Below are positions 52,116 to 60,777 of a stretch of DNA of 64,000 bases, piece by piece. Under the pieces are notes generated by a model. That model saw only the letters and a program-made list of their open reading frames with translations, had not been told where the DNA came from and made no database searches. Both the position numbers and the translations under genes were made by a program. Origin of the DNA: an uncultured Bacteroidales bacterium (GTDB lineage Bacteria > Bacteroidota > Bacteroidia > Bacteroidales > Bacteroidaceae). The stretch is from positions 1 to 64,000 of the forward strand of contig CACZCX010000004.1 in assembly GCA_902779875.1 (NCBI GenBank). The letters run 5' to 3'. Numbering within the stretch: position 1 is the stretch's first letter; each line of letters begins with the position of its first letter.

Positions 52116-53775
52116 TGTTGTCTATGAGTGCTTTGGCGTTGTCGAGAGCAGCCTGGGTGAGGGTGGATCCGCTCATCATGCAGGCTATCTCGCGTATGCG
52201 GTCGTCACCCTCCAGCACGGCCATGCGCGTGTGGGTGGCGTCGGATTCATCGGTCTTGAATACTTTGTAATGGCGTTGTCCCAGGGCTGCGATCTGAGGC
52301 AGGTGGGTTATGGCCAGCACCTGACGGCCCTCGCGTGCCATCTGTTTCATGAGCAGGGCCATCTTCTCGGCCACGGCGCCCGATACTCCGGTATCGATCT
52401 CATCAAATATGATGGTGGGCATGGAGCGTACGCCGGCCACAAGTGACTTGATGCAGAGCATGACGCGTGCAATCTCACCGCCCGATGCCACGGCAGCCAG
52501 TTCCTGCATGGGAACGGCCTTGTTGGCCGAGAACATGAACCGTACGTCGTCATGTCCGGTGCGGTCATATCCTTGTGAGGGCTGCAGGTCCACATTGAAC
52601 TGAACGTTGGGTATGCCCAGCGGCTGCAGCAGCTCCTTTATATCCTTTATAATTACGTCCGATGCCTTGCGGCGGGTGGCGGTCAGCTCCTGAGCCCGGG
52701 CCTCCATCTCCTTGCGGGCGGCATCGGTCTGGCGGGTGAGCTGTTCTATGTCAAACTCGTAGGACCCTGTGCGGTCCAGACGGGTGCGTATGCTCTCTGC
52801 AAGCTCCAGGAGCTGTGTTATATTCTCTTTCTTGTGCTTTTTGAGCAGCGAGTAGATAAGGTCCAGACGCTCGTTCACCTGTTCCAGTCGGGCAGGGTCA
52901 AAGCTAACGTCCTCCTCTAGGTCCTGTACGGTATCGGCAATATCCTTGAGCTCTATGATGCAGCTGTCCAGACGGTCGGCCAGCTCGGTACACTGACTGA
53001 AGTTCTTCTGGGCTGAGCGGAGTGACTGCAGTGCGGAGCGAAGGCGCTGAACCGACCCTTCCTCATCGGCGGTCATGATTTCCGATGCGCGGAACAGGTC
53101 CTGCTTAATCTCCTCGGCATGGTTCAGCATATCGGACTCCTGCTCAAGTTCCTCCTGCTCGCCCTCCTTGAGTCGTGCGCTGTCCAGACCCTCGAGCTGG
53201 AATTCCAGATACTCGCGGTCGGTGTTATCGGACTCGAACTCGGCCTTGAGGCTGGCCAGACGGTTCCTGAGTTCCGTCCACTTGTCAAAACTCTGTATGT
53301 AGAGTTCTTTGGCCTGGCTGTTGGAGGCTATGGTATCCACGACATCAAGCTGGAAGGACTGTGTGCCCAGTGCCAGGTTCTGATGCTGTGAGTGTATGTC
53401 TATGAGGCGGCACCCAAGGTCGCGCAGCTGTGTCAGTGTCACGGGGGTGTCGTTTATGAAGGCGCGGCTCTTGCCCTGTGAGGAGAGCTCACGGCGCATT
53501 ATGGTGTCATCGGGATCAAAATCCAGGTCGTTGTCCAGGAAGAACTGCTCAAGTCCGTATCCGTTTATGGAGAACCGTCCCTCGATGGTGCATTTGTCGG
53601 CACCCTGACTCAGGGTCTTGGAGTCGGCGCGGCCGCCGAGCAACAGGTTCATGGCGCCCAGTATGATGGACTTACCGGCACCGGTCTCACCGGTCATGAC
53701 CGAGAAGCCGTCGGAAAAGTCAATATCCAGACGGTCTATCAGAACGTAGTTGCGTATGTGTACCTCCTTAAGCAT
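52105..53775 (-). CDS. recN: DNA repair protein RecN
   Basis: A 556-residue SMC-like ATPase. N-terminal Walker A is GETGAGKSIILGAMNLLLGGRAD; long coiled-coil arms fill about residues 155-370; the C-terminal part has the signature VASGGEIARVMLCIK and Walker B TIIFDEIDTGVSG, then TRVLAITHLPQIA-type sequence. RecN holds DNA ends during double-strand break repair. Its ATG overlaps the stop of the upstream coaBC fusion (TGATG), as part of a tightly overlapping operon. Confidence 0.96.
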   Translation of the reverse strand: MLKEVHIRNYVLIDRLDIDFSDGFSVMTGETGAGKSIILGAMNLLLGGRADSKTLSQGADKCTIEGRFSINGYGLEQFFLDNDLDFDPDDTIMRRELSSQGKSRAFINDTPVTLTQLRDLGCRLIDIHSQHQNLALGTQSFQLDVVDTIASNSQAKELYIQSFDKWTELRNRLASLKAEFESDNTDREYLEFQLEGLDSARLKEGEQEELEQESDMLNHAEEIKQDLFRASEIMTADEEGSVQRLRSALQSLRSAQKNFSQCTELADRLDSCIIELKDIADTVQDLEEDVSFDPARLEQVNERLDLIYSLLKKHKKENITQLLELAESIRTRLDRTGSYEFDIEQLTRQTDAARKEMEARAQELTATRRKASDVIIKDIKELLQPLGIPNVQFNVDLQPSQGYDRTGHDDVRFMFSANKAVPMQELAAVASGGEIARVMLCIKSLVAGVRSMPTIIFDEIDTGVSGAVAEKMALLMKQMAREGRQVLAITHLPQIAALGQRHYKVFKTDESDATHTRMAVLEGDDRIREIACMMSGSTLTQAALDNAKALIDNNGR

Positions 53776-55856
53776 CAGTCTGAGGTCTTAATGTTGTTCC
53801 ATTCGTTGGAGAGCGAGGGGTTCACCTGGCTCAGAAGTTCCTTGACCTTCTGGCGTTCCGATGCAATCCCGTAGCTGTATATGCTCAAGAGCTCGTTTTT
53901 CTTGATCTCGGTAAAGAGAGTGGGGAGCGACGATGTGCTCTTGGCGTTCTTGGTCTCGCTGAGCAGGGCCAGGCTCTCAGTTATGGTGGCGCGTCCGCGG
54001 TCGGCGTTGGCGGTCATGTCATCCAGGCCCAGACGGTGGTAGGAGTACTGGAGCTGGCGGAATGAGGCCAGGTTGCCGTTCATGTAGTCGTTGATGAGTG
54101 AGTAGCGGTTGGCTTTGGTGTCGAAAGAACGCCATCCGCTGCCCAGTGACTGGGCGCTGGCGGCTATGTTCTCCACCTGACGCAGTATGTCGGTGCCGCC
54201 GTTGAGTGACATGGTGTCAAAATCAAGGCCGATGATAAGCAGGCTGTAGTAGGCCAGTATGGCCGTGAGGTTGTTGTCAGGGGTGAGTCCCTGCGAATAC
54301 TCTATGCGGTCCTGCTCCGTGTAGTTGAACTCCACCTCGGTGTCACGGAAGTTGAAAACGGTGGTGTTGTAGGTGGAATTGTATACGGGACGGCTGCTCT
54401 GCACTGTCAGCTCACAACTCATCTTGCCGCTCTGCGGGTCGTATGAGTTTACTACTAGGTTGAAGTTGCACTGTATGCGCTCCTTGTCCGAGAAGTGATA
54501 GCCGGTCCAGACCTGAGTGGAGAGGAACTGCTTGATGGCGTTCTCCAGTGACTGGAACACATCCTTGTCGGTGCCCTGTATCTTGGAGGTGTTGACCGAG
54601 AGGGTGGGGCTGAGCTCCTGAGCCTGTGCCTTGAGGGGCATAAAGAGGAACAGAAGACAGAACAGCAGGCCTGCGAGCTTGCTTATGATGGCCTTGGCCA
54701 CATCCTTCTTGGACTGCAGCGGCAGCTCCCGGCTCTCCTTGCGGTCTATGAGCGTAACCTTGTTGGTGTCATAACCGAATCCGGCGCCCTCGTCACGCAG
54801 CGAGTTGAGCACGATGAAATCCAGGTTCTTGCGCTCCAGCTTGTCCTGGGCGTTGCTGAACTCATGGTCGGTTTCAAGCGCGAATCCCACCATCTTCTGG
54901 TCGGGTCGCTTAATGGCACCCAGCGATGCGGCTATATCGGGATTGGGCTTGAGCCTGAGGGTGATCTCACCTTTGCGCTTGATCTTGGTGTCCGATGTCT
55001 CCACGGGCGTGAAGTCGGCAACTGCGGCGCACAGGATGGCGGCATCGGATGTGGGGAAATGCTTCATGGCCTCCTCATACATCTGCTGTGCCGACTGTAT
55101 GTCTATCCTTTCTATGTTGGGATTTACGGTCTTGATATTTACGGGACCGGCTATGAGAGTGACCCGGGCACCGCGTGCTGCGCACTCCTCGGCCAGCGCG
55201 AATCCCATCTTGCCGGTTGACCAGTTGCCTATGAACCTTACAGGGTCGATAGGCTCATACGTGGGTCCCGCTGTTATCAGGATTTTTTTTTTTGAAAGCT
55301 CCGACTGACTCCGGAAATAGTCCTCGAGTGCCGATACGATGACATCGGGCTCCTGCATGCGGCCCTTGCCTGTGAGCTGGCTGGCAAGCTCACCCTCGGC
55401 AGGCTCAATGAATATGTTGCCTATGGACTGAAGGGTCTCGATGTTGCGCTGTGTAACGGGGTGGCGGTACATGTCCAGGTCCATGGCGGGGGCTACGAAT
55501 ACCGGAGCCTTCATGGAGAAGTATGTGGTGGCCAGCATGTTGTCGGCCACTCCGCTTGCCATCTTACCCAGTGTGGCGGCGGTGCAGGGTGCTATGAGCA
55601 TGGCATCGGCCCACTGACCAAGGTCCACATGGCTGTTCCATGAACCGTCCCTGCGGTCAAAGAACTCGCTTACCACCGGCTTGCGGGTGAGTGTGGAGAG
55701 GGTGAGGGGGGTGATGAACTCCTTGGCTGCAGGTGTCATTACCACCTGAACCTCGGCTCCCTTCTTTATGAGCAGACGTACCAGATAGGCGGCCTTGTAG
55801 GCTGCTATGCTTCCGGTCACGCCCAGAACTATATGTTTTCCGCTGAGTATATCCAT
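53775..55856 (-). CDS. coaBC: CoaBC fused in frame to an exported DUF4835 domain
   Basis: A 693-residue protein. Residues 1-185 are CoaC (4'-phosphopantothenoylcysteine decarboxylase; VTGSIAAYKA, catalytic His76 in SHVDLG, APAMD, GKGRM). Residues 188-395 are CoaB (ITAGPTYEPIDPVRFI, NWSTGKMG, KPNPDI). The CoaBC end (SKKDVAKAIISKL) runs without a stop into a perfect signal-peptide-like stretch (394-412, cleavage near AQA|QE) and then a DUF4835 domain (413-693), which in other Bacteroidota is a separate exported protein encoded between coaBC and recN. The only Met near the junction is M406, inside the hydrophobic stretch. The T11 run at 55283-55293 falls at the CoaC/CoaB border. Both coaBC and recN/dnaQ neighbours overlap by 1 nt. 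Confidence 0.88.
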   Translation of the reverse strand: MDILSGKHIVLGVTGSIAAYKAAYLVRLLIKKGAEVQVVMTPAAKEFITPLTLSTLTRKPVVSEFFDRRDGSWNSHVDLGQWADAMLIAPCTAATLGKMASGVADNMLATTYFSMKAPVFVAPAMDLDMYRHPVTQRNIETLQSIGNIFIEPAEGELASQLTGKGRMQEPDVIVSALEDYFRSQSELSKKKILITAGPTYEPIDPVRFIGNWSTGKMGFALAEECAARGARVTLIAGPVNIKTVNPNIERIDIQSAQQMYEEAMKHFPTSDAAILCAAVADFTPVETSDTKIKRKGEITLRLKPNPDIAASLGAIKRPDQKMVGFALETDHEFSNAQDKLERKNLDFIVLNSLRDEGAGFGYDTNKVTLIDRKESRELPLQSKKDVAKAIISKLAGLLFCLLFLFMPLKAQAQELSPTLSVNTSKIQGTDKDVFQSLENAIKQFLSTQVWTGYHFSDKERIQCNFNLVVNSYDPQSGKMSCELTVQSSRPVYNSTYNTTVFNFRDTEVEFNYTEQDRIEYSQGLTPDNNLTAILAYYSLLIIGLDFDTMSLNGGTDILRQVENIAASAQSLGSGWRSFDTKANRYSLINDYMNGNLASFRQLQYSYHRLGLDDMTANADRGRATITESLALLSETKNAKSTSSLPTLFTEIKKNELLSIYSYGIASERQKVKELLSQVNPSLSNEWNNIKTSD

Positions 55857-56620
55857 TATCTGGACTGCAGTTTGATTCTTGTAAGTACCTGCTTGGTGTT
55901 GAGGGCAAAGTCACCCTGGAGAATCCAAGAGTAGTATCCGGGGTCACGCTTGAATACCTCAACCACAGGTATGTCCTTGTATTTGCCAAAGTTGAAGACC
56001 TCCTGTCCCTTGTCATTCAGGACGATGCGGCCTGCAAAGTCCACGTTCTTGGTGAACGATGAGAACTCAGAGAGCCATCCCATGTCATTCTTGAGGTCAT
56101 CGGGATAGCGGTCCAACTGCGCCATGAGCACCTCATAGGTGGCACGGGTGTCGCCGTCGGCGCTGTGGGCATCGGTCAGTTCCTTTCCGCAATAGAACTT
56201 GTAGGCTGCGGAGAGGGTGCGCTGCTCCATCTTGTGGAATATGACCTGCACGTCAATGAAACGGTGACGGCTCAGGTCTATGTCTACGCCGGCGCGGAGG
56301 AACTCCTCGGCCAGCAGAGGCACGTCAAAACGGTTCGAATTGAATCCGGCTATATCACTGCCCTCAAAGTCGCGGGCTATCTCCTTGGCAATCTCCTTGA
56401 AGGTGGGGCAGTCCCTGACATCGTCATCGGTGATGCCGTGAACGGCTGTGGCACCCTCAGGTATATGCATCTCCGGGTTTACGCGGCGGGTGTGCATATC
56501 CTCGTTGCCGTTGGGTGAGACCTTGATATAAGAGATCTCTACTATGCGGTCCTGTACGGTGTTCGTGCCTGTGGTCTCCAGGTCAAAGAACACTATGGGT
56601 TTTTCTAAGTTCAGTTTCAT
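55856..56620 (-). CDS. DnaQ-like 3'-5' exonuclease (DEDDh)
   Basis: A 254-residue protein with the exonuclease motifs: Exo I FFDLETTGT (Asp, Glu), Exo II GFNSNRFDVPLLAEE and Exo III HSADGDTRATYEV (His and Asp of DEDDh). A C-terminal extension (FGKYKDIPVVEVFKRDPGYYSWILQGDF) matches the small domain often found after this type of exonuclease. It may proofread for the replicase or act in repair; it starts on the dnaN stop codon (TGATG), which fits a replication role. Confidence 0.9.
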   Translation of the reverse strand: MKLNLEKPIVFFDLETTGTNTVQDRIVEISYIKVSPNGNEDMHTRRVNPEMHIPEGATAVHGITDDDVRDCPTFKEIAKEIARDFEGSDIAGFNSNRFDVPLLAEEFLRAGVDIDLSRHRFIDVQVIFHKMEQRTLSAAYKFYCGKELTDAHSADGDTRATYEVLMAQLDRYPDDLKNDMGWLSEFSSFTKNVDFAGRIVLNDKGQEVFNFGKYKDIPVVEVFKRDPGYYSWILQGDFALNTKQVLTRIKLQSR

Positions 56621-56976
56621 CAGTCGTTAAGTACCATTGGCATAAGGAGCATGAGGAGGTTCTCGCCCTTGGCCTGCTCAGTAGGAACAATCACACCGGC
56701 GCGTGAGGGGTCAGCCAGCTGTATGGTGATCTCCTGTCCGGGAATGTTGTTGAGAATATCAATCAGGAAGGCTGCCTTGAATCCTATGCTCATGGCAACG
56801 CCCTCATACTGGCATGAGAGGCTCTCCTTGGCCGATGTAGAGAAATCTATGTCCTGAGCGGAGATATCGACCTTGTCCTTGTCTATGCGCAGCTTGATAA
56901 GACCGCTGCTCGGTGGGGGTTGTTCTGCGGAATCACCGATCCGTAGTTGGGGTAACGGCCGTCGATCAGGCGGCAT
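56620..56976 (-). CDS. dnaN: C-terminal part of DnaN (sliding clamp), out of frame with its N-terminal part
   Basis: Useful clamp sequence starts at SSGLIKLRIDKDKVDISAQD (about nt 56910) and runs to the normal end LLMLLMPMVLND. It is the second and third part of domain III: SAQDIDFSTSAKES, CQYEGVAMSIGFKAAFLIDILNN and LADPSRAGVIVP. The first 20 or so residues of the ORF (MPPDRRPLPQ) are out-of-frame reading of the upstream piece. Together with 56883-57680 it is one broken dnaN, not a separate gene. Confidence 0.8.
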   Translation of the reverse strand: MPPDRRPLPQLRIGDSAEQPPPSSGLIKLRIDKDKVDISAQDIDFSTSAKESLSCQYEGVAMSIGFKAAFLIDILNNIPGQEITIQLADPSRAGVIVPTEQAKGENLLMLLMPMVLND

Positions 56977-57680
56977 ACCATGCGGAACTCGGGAAGTGAG
57001 AACCTTGCAATGCGGCTGTCAAATTCGATGGTGATCTCATCGGCCTCCTTGCCTATAAGTGAACGGAAGAGTGATGCGGGCTTCTTGGGCAGTATGAATG
57101 ATGACTTGCCGTCGGCCTTTACGTTGCTGTTGCGGCTGCATACCAGCTTGTGGCCATCCGATGCTACGAATGTGGCACCCTCCTCGTTTATGTCAAAGTA
57201 GATACCGTTCATGACGGGACGGAGCTCGTCATCGGCGGTTGCGAATATTGTCCTGGCCAGTCCGTCCGAAAGGATCTGGGCCGATATGCTCAGTGATACG
57301 GCGCCCTCCTGCAGAACAGCGGGGGTGGGGTATTCATCGGCGTTCTGACCTACCATCTGATACTCACCGTTCTGGTACTTTACGGTCACCTCATAGCTGC
57401 TCTCGTTGATGATGAACTTGAGCGGCTGCTCGGGGATCTCTTTGAGAGCGTCCAGCAGGGTCTTGGCGGGAAGTGCTATCTGGCCGTCCTTATCGGACTC
57501 GACAATGTCAACGACGGTCTCAAGGGTAGTGTCGTTGTCGGCGGCTGTAACGGTCAGCTTGCCTGCCTCGATGCGGAACAGGAAATCTTCAAGGATAGGA
57601 TAGATGGCTTTAGGGTTAATAACGCGGCTGATAGCCTGCAAACGGCTTGATAATGCAGAACTTGAAACTGAGAAATTCAT
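56883..57680 (-). CDS. dnaN: N-terminal part of DnaN (DNA polymerase III beta sliding clamp), truncated by a frameshift
   Basis: A 265-residue ORF starting MNFSVSSSALSSRLQAISRV. It covers clamp domains I and II and the start of III (DALKEIPEQPLKFIINE, GQNADEYPTP, TADDELRPVMNGIYFD, VCRLIDGRYPNYGSVIPQNN). After NNPH (nt 56913-56924) it leaves the family and ends nine codons later. Compared with other Bacteroidales clamps, about 23 residues (the segment around VDR-LLSALRRV-VFSSQ) are missing at this point and the frame changes, so about 70 nt have been lost. A normal clamp has about 374 residues and is essential. It is the first gene of the dnaN-dnaQ-coaBC-recN-rlmB operon. Confidence 0.85.
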   Translation of the reverse strand: MNFSVSSSALSSRLQAISRVINPKAIYPILEDFLFRIEAGKLTVTAADNDTTLETVVDIVESDKDGQIALPAKTLLDALKEIPEQPLKFIINESSYEVTVKYQNGEYQMVGQNADEYPTPAVLQEGAVSLSISAQILSDGLARTIFATADDELRPVMNGIYFDINEEGATFVASDGHKLVCSRNSNVKADGKSSFILPKKPASLFRSLIGKEADEITIEFDSRIARFSLPEFRMVCRLIDGRYPNYGSVIPQNNPHRAAVLSSCA

Positions 57681-57743
57681 ATATTCGACTGTTTTGTTTT
57701 TTAGCGTTTGTCAGGTCCTCCGTAGGGGACTTGTAGGTTCTTA

Positions 57744-57751
57744 CAAAGATA
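57744..57751 (-). promoter_or_regulatory. -7 box upstream of dnaN
   Basis: TATCTTTG on the minus strand, 64 nt before the dnaN ATG, matches TAnnTTTG. It would drive the whole overlapping operon down to rlmB. Confidence 0.5.
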
Positions 57752-57851
57752 GGGAAAAGTAATGGTAAGTGGAAAAAATAGCCGTGAAAAATATAAAGCG
57801 GAATGAGGAAAAGGATTAAATTCGCGCTAACAATCAAAAAACAAATACGAA

Positions 57852-58235
57852 ATGGATATTACAGGTAAAATTATCGCAGTTCTCGAGCCCCGTTCAGGCG
57901 TTGCCAAGGCATCGGGCAATCCGTGGAAAATACAGGAATACGTACTTGAGACAATTGGCGAGCAGTATCCCAAAAAGATGATGTTCAGCATCTTCGGTGA
58001 GGACAAGATCCAGCAGGCCGCCATCAACATAGGTGACGAGGTTGTAGTAAGTTTTGATGTCAACGCCCGCGAGTTCAACGGCCGCTGGTACAACGATATC
58101 CGTGCCTGGCGCGTAAGCCACGACGTAAACGGTGCCGCTCCCGCTCAGCAGCCCTACGCTCCCGCCGGTTCCGCTCCCGCAGCCGCACCCGATCCATTTG
58201 CACCATCAAATGAAAAGGATGACCTGCCATTCTGA
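57852..58235 (+). CDS. DUF3127 OB-fold protein with SSB-like acidic tip
   Basis: A 127-residue protein. Residues 1-90 are a DUF3127 domain (MDITGKIIAVLEPRSGVAKA, FGEDKIQQAAINIGDEVVVSFDVNAREFNGRWYNDIRAWR), an OB-fold related to single-stranded DNA-binding proteins. A Pro/Ala-rich linker (about 97-118) leads to the terminal DDLPF, very like the DDDIPF tip by which SSB recruits partner proteins. The architecture OB + linker + acidic hydrophobic tip points to single-strand binding or a related role, but this is inference. It is a single gene, divergent from dnaN, with a strong hairpin after it. Confidence 0.85.
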   Translation: MDITGKIIAVLEPRSGVAKASGNPWKIQEYVLETIGEQYPKKMMFSIFGEDKIQQAAINIGDEVVVSFDVNAREFNGRWYNDIRAWRVSHDVNGAAPAQQPYAPAGSAPAAAPDPFAPSNEKDDLPF

Positions 58236-58256
58236 TAAGGTTTCCATCTGCACCCA

Positions 58257-58303
58257 GTAAAACTAAACCCAGACAGCAAAGCGTTGTCTGGGTTTAGTTT
58301 TAC
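58257..58303 (+). terminator. Perfect 19-bp hairpin after the DUF3127 gene
   Basis: Left arm 58257-58275 (GTAAAACTAAACCCAGACA) and right arm 58285-58303 pair perfectly around a 9-nt loop. U-rich bases lie within the right arm rather than after it. It probably ends the transcript in either direction. Confidence 0.75.
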
Positions 58304-58524
58304 CCGGCCTGGAAGGCCGGCAGAGTGGAGCGGTATGAAATGAAATGGAATACCGCGGAACGGGTTTGGGGCGCCGCCGCCCCAAACTAAAAAAATGTCG
58401 TGTACCTGATACGCAGATAGGATCCTGTCCCGGACTTTCAAGGCCGCAGGCCAAGAAAGTCAAAACACAACCGAGCCGCGAAGCGGCGAGCAACCCGCTG
58501 CAAAGCGGCGAGCAACCCGCTGCA
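58304..58524. repeat. Chain of palindromes and a 22-bp tandem repeat
   Basis: Between the terminator and the REPIN-like element lie CCGGCCTggaAGGCCGG (58304-58320), a GC-rich hairpin GTTTGGGGC...GCCCCAAAC (58364-58387), GACTTTC...GAAAGTC (58433-58461, with GGCC/GGCC inside) and GCCGCgaaGCGGC. Two exact 22-bp tandem copies follow (58481-58502 and 58503-58524). No coding sequence was recognised. Confidence 0.7.
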
Positions 58525-58647
58525 AAGGGCGCAAAAGGGACGGTTCTATCTGTGCCCTTATGACACGTCAAGAACCGTCCCTAATTTATATGCTAAAAGC
58601 AGCTTAGCTCAAAAGGGCACAGATAGAACCGTCCCTTTTGTGCCCTT
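58525..58647. repeat. REPIN-like element with 35-bp inverted ends
   Basis: Left arm 58525-58559 and right arm 58613-58647 are reverse complements with one mismatch in 35, and are nearly identical to the arms at 4080-4114 and 4410-4444. The core GGGACGGTTCT is at 58537-58547 and its complement at 58625-58635; a third, partial copy of the core is at 58571-58581. The right end lies 2 nt from the rho stop codon. Confidence 0.78.
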
Positions 58648-58649
58648 GG

Positions 58650-60641
58650 TTACGAATTCATGCTGGCCAGGAACTCGGCGTTGTCGCGAGTTGCTTCCAG
58701 ACGTGACTTGACGAACTCCATAGCTTCGATGGGATTCATGTCGCTAAGGTACTTGCGCAGTATCCACATGCGGTCCAGAGTGGTCTGGTCAAGCAGCAGG
58801 TCGTCGCGACGGGTGCTTGATGCCACGATGTTCACGGCCGGGAAGATACGCTTGTTGCTCAGGTTGCGGTCAAGCTGGAGCTCCATGTTACCTGTACCCT
58901 TGAACTCCTCAAAGATGACCTCATCCATCTTGGAACCGGTATCGATGAGGGCGGTGGCTATGATAGTGAGCGATCCGCCGTTCTCGATGTTACGTGCGGC
59001 ACCGAAGAAACGTTTGGGCTTATGCAGCGCGTTGGCATCGACACCACCTGAAAGCACCTTGCCCGATGCAGGAGCAACGGTGTTGTAGGCGCGGGCCAGA
59101 CGTGTGATGGAGTCAAGGAATATGACAACATCGTGTCCGCACTCAACCATGCGCTTGGCCTTCTCGATAACGATGCTGGCAATCTTTACATGGTGCTCGG
59201 CGGGCTCGTCAAAGGTCGATGCAATAACCTCGGCCTTTACGCTGCGGGCCATATCGGTAACCTCCTCAGGGCGCTCGTCGATGAGCAGCATTATCATGTA
59301 AGCCTCAGGATGGTTGGCGGCTATAGAGTTTGCTATATCCTTGAGCAGTATGGTCTTACCGGTCTTAGGCTGAGCCACGATCAGGGCACGCTGTCCCTTG
59401 CCGATAGGAGCGAACATGTCAACCACGCGGGCGGAGAGATTGTCATTCTTGCCGTTGCACAGGGTGAACTTCTCATCCGGGAACAACGGAGTCAGGTGCT
59501 CGAACGGAACACGGTCACGTGCAACTGAGGGCTCCAGGCCGTTTATGCGGAACACCTTAACCAGCGGGAAGTATTTCTCACCCTCACGCGGCGGACGGAT
59601 TACACCTTCTACGACATCACCGGTCTTAAGACCGAAGAGCTTGATCTGTGACTGTGATACGTATATGTCATCGGGCGATGCCAGATAGTTGTAGTCCGAT
59701 GAACGCAGGAATCCGTAGTTATCGGGCATGATCTCAAGTACGCCCTCACCGCGGAGTACGTCACCGAAGTCATACATGCGCTCCTCCTGACGGCGACCGT
59801 TCTGCTGGAAGTTCTGGCGTCCGTTCTGCTGGCCGTTCTGGTTTTGCTGGAAGTTCTGACGTCCGTTCTGCTGGAACTGAGGCTCGTCGCGGAACTGCTC
59901 CTGACGCTGCTGTGCCGGGGCTTCCTGGATATCGGACTCTACGGGCTCGGCGGGCTGGATGGCAGGTTCTGCAACCTGTCTCATGGGCTCATCGTCCTGC
60001 TCGTAAGCGTCATTTACGGCCATAGTCACATTCTCGTCATCGATCTCGGGCAGGGGAACCTCAACCTGCTGCTTGCGGGGACGACCGCGGCGCTGCTGCT
60101 TGGAATCCTCCTGACGGGGCTCCTGAGGCATGGCTGCGGGCTCGTTCTGAACCGGCTCTGCTACGGGCTGCTCCACTGCTGCGGGCTGTTCCTGTGACTT
60201 GGATTTGTTGTTACGTGAACGGCTGCGTTTCTTTCCGTCCTGTGCCTCATTCTGCTGAGGCTTCTCCTCTACGGGAGCGGGTGAGGGGGCAGGTGCGGCG
60301 GCAGGTGCAGGTGCGGGTGCCTGAGCCTGAGGCTCCTTGGCCTCCTTTGTCTCTTTCTTGTCGGGCTTGGGAGCGTTCTGCTTCTTGTCGTTTGACTTGG
60401 CTTTACCCTTCTCGCCGTTGGCGGTGTAGACCTTCTCGGGCTCGTTCTTGCGGGTAACCTTGTTGCGGACCTTGGCAGTCTTCTCGGAATTGTTCTTGGA
60501 TGCGTGGATGGCCTGCTCGTCAAGAATATCGTACACGAGTGCGTTCTTGTCAGTTGATTTTGCGGATTTCAGACCCATCTCAGATGCAAGCGACTGGAGT
60601 TCCTCCAAGCTCTTACTCTTTAATTGAAGTATATCGTACAT
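58650..60641 (-). CDS. rho: Transcription termination factor Rho with large disordered insertion
   Basis: A 663-residue Rho (E. coli: 419). Residues 1-45 form the N-terminal Rho_N helical domain ([18 protein letters not shown]). About 50-290 is a low-complexity insertion: Lys/Ala/Pro-rich, then Gln/Asn/Arg-rich with repeated [11 protein letters not shown] units. The RNA-binding cold-shock domain follows ([20 protein letters not shown]), then the ATPase: Walker [29 protein letters not shown]-loop and R-loop ([20 protein letters not shown]). In Bacteroides thetaiotaomicron the Rho insertion has been reported to drive phase separation and gut fitness; a similar role here is inference. The leader is about 130 nt long. 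Confidence 0.96.
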   Translation of the reverse strand: MYDILQLKSKSLEELQSLASEMGLKSAKSTDKNALVYDILDEQAIHASKNNSEKTAKVRNKVTRKNEPEKVYTANGEKGKAKSNDKKQNAPKPDKKETKEAKEPQAQAPAPAPAAAPAPSPAPVEEKPQQNEAQDGKKRSRSRNNKSKSQEQPAAVEQPVAEPVQNEPAAMPQEPRQEDSKQQRRGRPRKQQVEVPLPEIDDENVTMAVNDAYEQDDEPMRQVAEPAIQPAEPVESDIQEAPAQQRQEQFRDEPQFQQNGRQNFQQNQNGQQNGRQNFQQNGRRQEERMYDFGDVLRGEGVLEIMPDNYGFLRSSDYNYLASPDDIYVSQSQIKLFGLKTGDVVEGVIRPPREGEKYFPLVKVFRINGLEPSVARDRVPFEHLTPLFPDEKFTLCNGKNDNLSARVVDMFAPIGKGQRALIVAQPKTGKTILLKDIANSIAANHPEAYMIMLLIDERPEEVTDMARSVKAEVIASTFDEPAEHHVKIASIVIEKAKRMVECGHDVVIFLDSITRLARAYNTVAPASGKVLSGGVDANALHKPKRFFGAARNIENGGSLTIIATALIDTGSKMDEVIFEEFKGTGNMELQLDRNLSNKRIFPAVNIVASSTRRDDLLLDQTTLDRMWILRKYLSDMNPIEAMEFVKSRLEATRDNAEFLASMNS

Positions 60642-60777
60642 TGTTGTTATAAGCCTTCGGGGCGTATGGAGCGCACGCAGTGCATGCCCACATGACCTGA
60701 AGTTTGTTAGATGAAAAATCGGATTGAGTGCCGCGGCCGATGGTCCTAAAGGCGGACTGAATTGCGGCTTACGGTTG

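Noticed and set aside
56620..58256. Possible replication origin next to dnaN
   Set aside because: dnaA is absent, no DnaA-box cluster is seen, and in Bacteroidota dnaN is often far from the origin.
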